Part shown: positions 1 to 7,770 of the stretch, piece by piece
Layout of the letters: each line of letters begins with the position of its first letter
Numbering within the stretch: position 1 is the stretch's first letter
Assembly (NCBI GenBank): GCA_003219675.1
Contig: QHPW01000003.1
Span: forward strand, 1-10,759
Source of the DNA: Verrucomicrobiota bacterium
GTDB lineage: Bacteria > Verrucomicrobiota > Verrucomicrobiia > Limisphaerales > AV2
Direction: 5' to 3'
DNA: 10,759 bases
The notes under the pieces: model-generated
What the model was told of the DNA's origin: nothing
The model's database searches: none
The model's input: only the letters and a program-made list of their open reading frames with translations
Position numbers and translations under genes: made by a program

Positions 1-1
1 C

Positions 2-697
2 AACGAAATGACCGCGTTCTACGTCTCGCGCGATGACCCGCTGACTTTCACCGATGAAGCCATAACGCGGGGCATCGGCGCCGCCAGCCGTCAGTCGCTC
101 ACGTTCGGAGTCTTTTTCTTCGACTATGATCTGGACGGCTGGCTCGATCTGCTGACGACCAACGGCCACATCGAGGAGGACATCGAAAAAGCGCAACCCG
201 ACCAGCGCTACCGCCAATCCGCGCAACTGTTCTGGAACGCGCGCGGCAATCGCAAGACAAGCGGATTCGTGCCCGTTCCACCCGAGAAATCCGGTTCGGA
301 CGTTTTCAAACCGATTGTCGGGCGTGGCTCGGCGTTTGCCGACATTGATGGTGACGGCGACCCCGACGTTGTGCTCACTCAGATCAACGGTCCGGCGCTG
401 CTGCTGCGCAACGACCAGCAACTGCGTCATCATTGGATTCGTTTCAAACTCGCGGGCACAAGATGCAACCGCGAAGCCATTGGCGCGTGGGCAAGAGTCC
501 GCGCCAACGGCCGGACGTTCTGGCGTCAAGTCATGCCGACCCGCGGCTACCTTTCGCAATCCGAGCTGCCGGTCACCTTCGGCCTCGGCCGCGCCGACCG
601 CATCGATGAAGCAATTGTGAACTGGCCGGGCGGGTCCACACAACGGATCGAATCACTTCGGCTAAACGAGGTGAATCTCATCCAACAGACGCGCTGA
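2..697 (+). CDS. FG-GAP/VCBS repeat protein with C-terminal ASPIC/UnbV domain (5' end outside window)
   Basis: The frame is open to the left edge, so the ATG at 8 is probably internal and the gene starts upstream. Counting from that ATG, there are two calcium-binding FG-GAP/VCBS-like blades: an aspartate-rich loop DYDLDGWLD near residues 39-47 and ADIDGDGDPDVVL at 111-123. An ASPIC/UnbV domain follows at about 143-225 (HHWIRFKLAGT, then GTKGYL-like PTRGYLSQSE, FGLG and VNWPGG). This is the CRTAC1-like architecture: secreted beta-propeller proteins common in Verrucomicrobiota, Planctomycetes and Acidobacteria. The biochemical role is unknown, with extracellular binding or adhesion inferred for the family. 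The N-terminal signal and the other blades would lie left of the window. It has no evident functional link to the nitrate genes and is separated from them by 458 bases. Confidence 0.9.
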   Translation, partial: NEMTAFYVSRDDPLTFTDEAITRGIGAASRQSLTFGVFFFDYDLDGWLDLLTTNGHIEEDIEKAQPDQRYRQSAQLFWNARGNRKTSGFVPVPPEKSGSDVFKPIVGRGSAFADIDGDGDPDVVLTQINGPALLLRNDQQLRHHWIRFKLAGTRCNREAIGAWARVRANGRTFWRQVMPTRGYLSQSELPVTFGLGRADRIDEAIVNWPGGSTQRIESLRLNEVNLIQQTR

Positions 698-905
698 GTT
701 GGAAGTTAGGGCTCGACGGAGTCTCGCCCCACCTGGTTCATGGGCAGCGAACACCTCCAAAGATTGGACGTGAGTTGGGGCCATGAACCGGGACGCCGGC
801 TGCAGAGTGGGACAGGCTTCCAGCCTGTCAGTACCGAACAGGCAGGATGCCTGTGCCACTTTCTGAGGTTCATGGGCAGCGTCGCTTCAGCCGGGTCAGG
901 GGAGT
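698..905. repeat. Intergenic mosaic of short interspersed repeats
   Basis: No real gene is visible here. A 15-base direct repeat (ggttcatgggcagcg) occurs at 735-749 and 867-881, and the inverse of its first nine bases (ccatgaacc) lies at 781-789. Between them sits a pair of hairpins (811-854, listed separately). Bases 709-730 (gggctcgacggagtctcgcc) look like another dispersed element; its minus-strand translation contains GRDSVEP, which I recall from many spurious small ORFs in this group. Small ORFs on both strands here translate repeats, not proteins. Confidence 0.6.
811..854. repeat. Inverted pair of short hairpins (REPIN-like)
   Basis: The first hairpin has 8-bp arms, GACAGGCT at 811-818 and AGCCTGTC at 822-829, around a TCC loop. 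The second has 7-bp arms, ACAGGCA at 838-844 and TGCCTGT at 848-854, around a GGA loop. The loops are reverse complements and the two hairpins are nearly inverted copies. Their difference is a compensated T-A to A-T change at the base pair closing the loop. An inverted pair of small palindromes is the layout of REPIN elements mobilised by RAYT transposases. No RAYT gene is in the window. Confidence 0.65.
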
Positions 906-1155
906 TGCGCGAAACTTCCGGCAAACGATTTGGCCAGCTTGTTCAAAACGGGACATTTTCATCGCCCTTGCCCTGAGGTGGAACGATACCTGTCCCCGCG
1001 TGGCAAGGCCTGTTTCAAGACAATTTCATTGCGGCGCTCGCAAGGAGTTTTCAGTTCATTCCGGCCGCTAGGAACCTCATTCATCCACCCGATTAAAACA
1101 AAGCTCTTTTCGATTCCGTGCCTCGGTCTCAGGGATGCTGAACGTCTCCCGGTGA
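906..1155. other. Gene-free stretch upstream of the nitrate cluster
   Basis: I see no convincing gene, RNA or strong hairpin here. The small ORFs on both strands look random or repeat-derived. The stretch must contain the promoter of the nitrate cluster unless that cluster is transcribed from further upstream. An AT-richer patch at about 1092-1112 (gattaaaacaaagctctttt) is the only part that looks promoter-like, and I cannot define -35/-10 boxes or a regulator site with confidence. Confidence 0.3.
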
Positions 1156-2286
1156 ATGGTGATGACTGATCCGGATCCCAAAGCATTTGCAGCAGGGTGC
1201 GCCGCAACGCTGGTTGTGGTGGCGGGAATCTGGCTCGGCTCGCGCGGACTGAAACACTTCGATCCGGCGCTGGCCTGGTATGCGATCGGCTCGGCGCTCG
1301 CAGCCTTCGCCGTCGGCTATCGCTTTACCCTCTGGGCGCAACGTCCGCCTTCACGAATGTATTTCAAGCGCGGCCTGCAATTGCTGGCTCGCCGCCGGTT
1401 CAAGTTTCCAATTTCAAGTTTCAAGAATGAGACGCCCGCCGTTTCAGGTTTCGACGCTTCAACGTTTCAACGCCTCAACACTTCCGCGGCTTCATTACCT
1501 GCGCTTACCCTCGGTCGGTCGCTGGCCTCGGACTTCGTTGCGCAGGATTTTATCCTTCACCGCAGCATCTATCGCTGGGTCATGCACCTTTGTCTGTCGG
1601 GAGGCTGCACACTCGCCTTCGCCGTCACGTTTCCGCTCGTGTTCGGTTGGGTGCATTTCGAGCCGTCGAACGGCCATGCGGAGATGTATCGCGTGCTTCT
1701 CTTCGGCTTCGATGTCGATGCGGTCCACGTTCAAAGCGTGAAGGCGCGGCTGCTGTTCAATGCGCTGAACATCTCCGCGGCCCTCGTGTTGATCGGTCTC
1801 CTCATGGCCGCAACACGCCGCGTCACAAACGCCGGCGAACGCGCCACACAGACATTCCTGGAGGACCTCCTTCCGTTGCTGTTGATCTTTGCCGTCACGG
1901 CCACGGGCTTGATGCTGACCGTCAGCTACAAATTCATGGCTGGCCGGGGTCACTCGACGATAGCCGGGGCGCACTTCATCAGCGTCATCGCCCTGCTTTT
2001 CCACATTCCGTTCGGCAAGCTTTTTCACATGTTTCAGCGGACCTGCTCGCTTTGCGTCTCGCTTTACAAGCAGACCGGGGAGACCGGACCGCGCGCGCGG
2101 TGCCTGCGTTGTGAGAAAGACTACGCGTCGCAAATGCACGTGAGCGACTTGAAACTCGTCCTCGATCAACTCGGCTTCGACTACCGGTTCGCCCTGTCAC
2201 CCGGGGAAATTCATTATCAGGACATTTGTCCGGCGTGCCGCCGGCGAATGCTCGCGCTGAACCACGGCCGCGCTGTAGGCCGATGA
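1156..2286 (+). CDS. NarI/DsrM-like cytochrome b membrane protein with C-terminal CxxC motifs (putative quinol-oxidising subunit)
   Basis: A 376-residue integral membrane protein with about six hydrophobic segments at residues 11-29, 38-60, 140-166, 198-219, 236-257 and 268-292. Histidines sit in or at the edges of helices: H135, H144, H266, H273, H283 and H291. The string HFISVIALLFHIPFGKLFH resembles the heme-b-ligating last helix of NarI/DsrM/HdrE-type quinol-cytochrome b subunits. The cytoplasmic-looking tail holds three CxxC pairs (C297/C300, C316/C319, C358/C361) that could bind zinc or an Fe-S cluster. It lies 20 bases before the molybdopterin nitrate reductase, so a role in passing quinol electrons to it is inferred. 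Residues about 81-110 are encoded by short tandem repeats and look like an insertion between helices. A stop codon lies directly before the ATG at 1156; the ATG at 1162 is an equally possible start. No ribosome site is obvious. The heme assignment is by pattern only. Confidence 0.6.
   Translation: MVMTDPDPKAFAAGCAATLVVVAGIWLGSRGLKHFDPALAWYAIGSALAAFAVGYRFTLWAQRPPSRMYFKRGLQLLARRRFKFPISSFKNETPAVSGFDASTFQRLNTSAASLPALTLGRSLASDFVAQDFILHRSIYRWVMHLCLSGGCTLAFAVTFPLVFGWVHFEPSNGHAEMYRVLLFGFDVDAVHVQSVKARLLFNALNISAALVLIGLLMAATRRVTNAGERATQTFLEDLLPLLLIFAVTATGLMLTVSYKFMAGRGHSTIAGAHFISVIALLFHIPFGKLFHMFQRTCSLCVSLYKQTGETGPRARCLRCEKDYASQMHVSDLKLVLDQLGFDYRFALSPGEIHYQDICPACRRRMLALNHGRAVGR
1399..1479. repeat. 7-8 nt micro-tandem repeats inside the membrane-protein gene
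   Basis: Four 7-nt units (ttcaagt, ttccaat, ttcaagt, ttcaaga) occupy 1399-1426. Three 8-nt units (gcttcaac, gtttcaac, gcctcaac) occupy 1456-1479, preceded by related gtttcagg at 1441-1448. They encode a serine/threonine/phenylalanine-rich loop after the second helix and keep the frame open. The composition (CAA/TTC-rich) differs from the surrounding GC-rich codons. Confidence 0.7.
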
Positions 2287-2306
2287 CTCGTAAATCGTAA
2301 ATCACA

Positions 2307-4526
<2,220 letters not shown>

Positions 4527-4589
4527 ACGACCCGATGACGGCGTCCACGCGACAGGCGCTGAAGTTTTCCAACCGCCGGCGCGCGTTCT

Positions 4590-4610
4590 CCCTCTCCCTG
4601 GGGGAGAGGG
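4590..4610. repeat. Hairpin of a widespread dispersed repeat between operon genes
   Basis: Arms CCCTCTCCC (4590-4598) and GGGAGAGGG (4602-4610) form a 9-bp stem around a TGG loop, followed by the G-rich tail ctggggtgagggcgagcg to 4628. This combination is a familiar dispersed intergenic element in many GC-rich bacteria (recalled, not searched). It lies between the nitrate reductase stop and the ferredoxin-subunit start. There is no T-run after it, so it is unlikely to be a strong intrinsic terminator. Confidence 0.65.
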
Positions 4611-4645
4611 CTGGGGTGAGGGCGAGCGTTTACTCACTACTTTCC

Positions 4646-4652
4646 AAAGGAG
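4646..4652 (+). promoter_or_regulatory. Shine-Dalgarno site fixing the GTG start at 4663
   Basis: AAAGGAG lies 10 bases before GTG 4663. It is the only strong ribosome site seen in the cluster. It sets the ferredoxin-subunit start at this GTG, immediately before the first cysteine cluster, rather than at the ATG 321 bases upstream that would overlap the nitrate reductase gene. Confidence 0.8.
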
Positions 4653-4662
4653 TCTTTTAACC

Positions 4663-5352
4663 GTGACCAGCAACCACGAATTCTTCATCGATCCGTCGCG
4701 TTGCATCGGCTGCCAGGCGTGCGTGCAGGCGTGCGGCGAATGCGAGACGCACCGCGGCGTGCCGATGATTCACCTTGATTACGTGGAGCGCGCTGCCGGC
4801 GTGCAAACCGCGCCGGTCGTGTGCATGCACTGCGAAGACCCGACCTGCGCGCGCGTCTGCCCCGCCGACGCCATCAAGCAGGACGACCGCGGTGTGGTGC
4901 TCAGCGCCGCCCGGCCGCGTTGTATTGCCTGCTCCAACTGCGTCCTCGCCTGCCCTTTCGGCGTGCCGAAAATGCAGGTGCGCTACGATCTGATGATGAA
5001 ATGCGACCTGTGTTACGACCGCACCAGCGCCGGCAGGAAGCCGATGTGCGCCGCCGTTTGTCCGAGCGGCGCGTTGTTCTTCGGTCCACGCGAAGACATC
5101 GAGAAATCCCGCCGGGAGAAACCCGTGAATGAATTCCAATTTGGCCGCCAAAGAGTGCGCACCAAAGTCAACATCATGACCGCGCCGGACAATGACGTGT
5201 TGTCCATTGACATCGCCGATTTCCTGCCGCGCGAAACGCCGGACATGCATCCGCGGCCTGGCGCCCGTCCAGGAGCCCCGGACGCGGCGGACGCTGCCAT
5301 CTGGAACGAATGGAACTCCGGTCCCGCGGAATTGGCCACCGCCCCCGAATGA
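4663..5352 (+). CDS. Four-[4Fe-4S] ferredoxin subunit, NrfC/DmsB/NarH-like
   Basis: 229 residues from a GTG start. Sixteen cysteines form four clusters in the order typical of NrfC/DmsB/PsrB electron-transfer subunits: C14, C17, C20, C24; C54, C57, C62, C66; C87, C90, C93, C97; C114, C117, C129, C133. One extra cysteine is at 27. There is no signal peptide, so it is placed in the cytoplasm with the molybdenum subunit and probably carries electrons to that subunit's [4Fe-4S] cluster. The last 55 residues or so (PRETPDMHPRPGARPGAPDA and onward) are proline- and acid-rich, without cysteines, and look like a flexible tail. The stop overlaps the Rieske start as ATGA at 5349-5352, suggesting translational coupling. 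An Fe-S subunit of this type beside a NarB-like enzyme is not the textbook NasB/NasC or NarB arrangement. Confidence 0.88.
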   Translation: MTSNHEFFIDPSRCIGCQACVQACGECETHRGVPMIHLDYVERAAGVQTAPVVCMHCEDPTCARVCPADAIKQDDRGVVLSAARPRCIACSNCVLACPFGVPKMQVRYDLMMKCDLCYDRTSAGRKPMCAAVCPSGALFFGPREDIEKSRREKPVNEFQFGRQRVRTKVNIMTAPDNDVLSIDIADFLPRETPDMHPRPGARPGAPDAADAAIWNEWNSGPAELATAPE

Positions 5353-5849
5353 CCGCACCGACGAACAACCCGCGCGCCTCGAAGAGCGACTCTCCGATTC
5401 CTGAATCGGAAGAACATCAGGTCACGCGCCGCCAATTCGCGAAGTTCGCTTGCTGCTCGGTGCTGGCAATGGCCGCCGGTCGGCTGGGCAAAGACACACT
5501 GCTTGCGCGGCGCGTTGCAACTGAACCAATGCAGATTGCCGGCATCGGCGAAATCCGTGTCGGCGGCTACAAGCTCTTTCGGTACCCGACTGAGGACGAA
5601 CCGTGCATTCTGGTCCGGCTCGCGGAAAACCGGTTTGTCGCTTACAGCCAGAGCTGCACCCATCTCATGTGTCCGGTCAGCTATCAACACGAGAACAAGC
5701 AGTTCTACTGTCCCTGCCACGAGGGTTTCTTCGACGCGGAGGACGGTCACGTCGTGGCCGGCCCGCCGCGTCGCCCGTTGCCAGAGTATCCAGTCGAAAC
5801 TCGCGGCGACAAAATCTGGGTGTTGCCGCCTTTCGACCCTGTTTCATGA
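5349..5849 (+). CDS. Tat-signal Rieske [2Fe-2S] protein
   Basis: 166 residues. The Rieske motifs are C103-T-H105-L-M-C108 and C121-P-C123-H124. C103, H105, C121 and H124 would hold the cluster, and C108/C123 would form the disulfide of high-potential bc1-type Rieske proteins. The N-terminus carries a twin-arginine motif RRQFAKF (residues 27-33) followed by a short hydrophobic stretch (FACCSVLAMAAG), as in membrane-tethered Rieske subunits. The ATG at 5349 overlaps the preceding stop, and the stop at 5847-5849 overlaps the next ATG, so it is translationally coupled on both sides. It probably exchanges electrons with the cluster's cytochrome-b-like protein or a quinol oxidase module, at the outer face if the Tat signal works. 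It is not the small NirD-type Rieske protein, which lacks a Tat signal. The exact partner is unknown. Confidence 0.85.
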   Translation: MTAPTNNPRASKSDSPIPESEEHQVTRRQFAKFACCSVLAMAAGRLGKDTLLARRVATEPMQIAGIGEIRVGGYKLFRYPTEDEPCILVRLAENRFVAYSQSCTHLMCPVSYQHENKQFYCPCHEGFFDAEDGHVVAGPPRRPLPEYPVETRGDKIWVLPPFDPVS

Positions 5850-7675
5850 ACAAGGTTCCCTGCGTTCCAGCCACGGCGCCATTTACACCCGAGCAGCGGG
5901 CGTGGCTGAACGGCTACCTCGCGGGACTGTTCGCCGACGCCGCCGTGGGTGAAGCAGCAGCGCAGGAAAGTTCGTCCCGAGTTGAGGAAGGAAAACCGCT
6001 GCTGGTGATGTACGGAAGCCAGACGGGCACGGCGGAAGACCTGGCACGGCGCTTCGCGAGGGAATCTGAGAAACACGGCTGCGTCGCGTCCGTATTCGCC
6101 CTCAATGATTACGAGAACGCAGAACTCACAAGGGCATCCCGACTCATCGTGGTCTCGAGCACCTGGGGCGACGGCGATCCGCCTGAAAACGCCGCTGCAT
6201 TCTGGACTTGGCTCGACTCGGAGGCCGCTCCGCGGCTGGAGCATTTGAGCTACGCAGTGCTCGGTCTCGGCGACAGGAATTATCCGGACTTTTGCGGCGC
6301 ATCGAAAAAGTTCGACGCGCGACTCGAACAACTCGGCGCCCGGCGTCTTGTCCCGCGCGGCGAGTGCGATGTGGACTACGAAGCGGCCGCGAAAGCGTGG
6401 GGAGACGGATTGTGGCCGGCGCTGGCAAATGAAGCGCGGGCGCCCCGTCTCGTGCGGATTGAAAGAAAATCTTCCGAAACTGTCGGAATCGGATTCACTG
6501 ACTTGATCGTCTCAACCAAATCAGAGACAGACAGGATGCCTGACCCGCACTATGGCCGAACCAATCCATTTTCCGCCCGGCTCATCGCCCATCGGCGCCT
6601 CAACGCTCCCGGCTCCGCGAAAGATACGCGACATTTCGAGATTTCACTCGAAGGGTCCGGCCTCCGCTACGAAGTCGGCGACGCCCTGGGGGTGATGCCG
6701 ACGAATTGTCCTGTCCTTGTCGAAGAGTTGCTGGCGGAGTGCGGATTCCAGGGCGAAGAAGCGGTCAAGGGCCCCGCGGGCAACGACACCAGTTTGCACG
6801 AAGCGTTATTCCGTCATTTTGCGATCACTCAACCCCCAACTTCGCTGATTCAGGCCGTTGCGGAGCGGACCAGGAATGCTGAACTCCTCGCATTGCTCCA
6901 GCCAGACAGAAAGTCCCAACTGGACAAGTGGCTCGAGGGCCGTGACATCGTGGATGTCTTCCGTTCGGGCGGTGCGGCGAAGTTCACACCCGAAGAGTTC
7001 GTTGGGTTTCTGCGCAAGTTGCAGCCGCGACTCTACTCCATTTCATCCAGCCCGAAAGCGCACCCCGGCGAGGCGCATCTCACCGTCGCAGCCGTCCGCT
7101 ATGAAGCGCTTGGGCGCGAAAAGAAGGGCGTATGCTCCTGTTTTCTCGCCGATCGCGTGGTGTTGAACCAAACACCCGTGCCGGTCTTCGTTCAGGTCTC
7201 GCATGGCTTTCGTCTGCCTGCGGAGGGAAATACGCCGATCATAATGATCGGACCCGGCACAGGAATCGCCCCGTTCCGCGCCTTTCTCGAAGAACGCCGT
7301 GCGATCGGCGCCAGGGGATGCAACTGGCTTTTCTTCGGCGATCAATGCGAAGCCTGGGATTACCTCTATCGCGAAGAACTCGAAGCCATGCTCGCGGAAG
7401 GCGCGCTCAGGCGGCTCGACACCGCGTTCTCACGCGATCAAAAGGAAAAGATTTACGTCCAACACCGAATGCTGGAGATCGCCGGGGAGTTCTGGAGGTG
7501 GTTGGAGGACGGCGCCCATGTTTATGTCTGCGGTGACGCCAGGCGCATGGCCAAAGACGTTGACGCGGCGTTGCACGCAGTCATCCAGAAGGCCGGCGAC
7601 AAAAGCATCGAGCAGGCCGCCGAATACGTGCAGAGGTTAAAAACCGCAAATCGCTATCAGCGCGATGTGTATTGA
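5846..7675 (+). CDS. NADPH-dependent diflavin reductase, CysJ-type (sulfite/nitrite reductase flavoprotein)
   Basis: 609 residues, close to CysJ (about 600). Domain order: an N-terminal helix FTPEQRAWLNGYLAGLF (13-29); a flavodoxin FMN domain at about 52-195 (YGSQTGTAE, SSTWGDGDPPENA, LGLGDRNYPDF); an FAD domain with R395-L-Y-S and GVCS (428-431); an NADPH domain with GPGTGIAPFRAF (469-480) and SRDQKEKIYVQHRM; and the C-terminal RYQRDVY typical of CysJ. It moves electrons from NADPH through FAD and FMN to a siroheme reductase. The adjacent partner is the NirA-type enzyme, so NADPH-driven nitrite reduction is the likely job here, although sulfite reduction cannot be excluded. The start is ATG 5846, overlapping the Rieske stop; the frame is open further upstream but only across the Rieske gene. 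The linker between the FMN and FAD domains (about 225-235) contains a repeat-like string. Confidence 0.9.
   Translation: MNKVPCVPATAPFTPEQRAWLNGYLAGLFADAAVGEAAAQESSSRVEEGKPLLVMYGSQTGTAEDLARRFARESEKHGCVASVFALNDYENAELTRASRLIVVSSTWGDGDPPENAAAFWTWLDSEAAPRLEHLSYAVLGLGDRNYPDFCGASKKFDARLEQLGARRLVPRGECDVDYEAAAKAWGDGLWPALANEARAPRLVRIERKSSETVGIGFTDLIVSTKSETDRMPDPHYGRTNPFSARLIAHRRLNAPGSAKDTRHFEISLEGSGLRYEVGDALGVMPTNCPVLVEELLAECGFQGEEAVKGPAGNDTSLHEALFRHFAITQPPTSLIQAVAERTRNAELLALLQPDRKSQLDKWLEGRDIVDVFRSGGAAKFTPEEFVGFLRKLQPRLYSISSSPKAHPGEAHLTVAAVRYEALGREKKGVCSCFLADRVVLNQTPVPVFVQVSHGFRLPAEGNTPIIMIGPGTGIAPFRAFLEERRAIGARGCNWLFFGDQCEAWDYLYREELEAMLAEGALRRLDTAFSRDQKEKIYVQHRMLEIAGEFWRWLEDGAHVYVCGDARRMAKDVDAALHAVIQKAGDKSIEQAAEYVQRLKTANRYQRDVY
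6527..6543. repeat. Possible degenerate hairpin-family copy inside the diflavin reductase gene
   Basis: acagacaggatgcctga matches the intergenic hairpin arm-loop-arm at 838-854 (acaggcaggatgcctgt) in 15 of 17 positions. It encodes residues in the linker between the FMN and FAD domains, where an insertion would be tolerated. The match is short and chance is possible. Confidence 0.35.
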
Positions 7676-7739
7676 TCCGAGATTGAAAGTGGCAGGTTTC
7701 AGATTGTCGCCGTTCGCAAGCGTCCGGCAAACGTCCAGC

Positions 7740-7760
7740 CTGCAACGTTCAACCTTCAAC
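7740..7760. repeat. Three 7-nt tandem units in the gap before the nirA-type gene
   Basis: Units ctgcaac, gttcaac and cttcaac run without spacers just before the ATG at 7771. The whole 95-base gap (7676-7770) is CAA/TTC-flavoured, resembling the coding-region repeats at 1399-1479 and 8891-8918. No clear ribosome site precedes 7771, so the element may have displaced or altered one. Confidence 0.55.
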
Positions 7761-7770
7761 CGGCACGACG

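Noticed and set aside
662..1071. Several 60-80 codon open frames on both strands between 698 and 1155
   Set aside because: They translate repeat elements (strings such as GTGFQPVSTEQAGCL or MNQVGRDSVEP) and lack ribosome sites or conserved domains.
906..1155. tRNA, riboswitch or other structured RNA upstream of the nitrate cluster
   Set aside because: I found no cloverleaf, no conserved riboswitch core and no long stem in this stretch.
5603..5845. Upstream extension of the diflavin reductase frame
   Set aside because: It runs through the Rieske gene in another frame; ATG 5846 overlaps the Rieske stop and starts just before the family's N-terminal helix.
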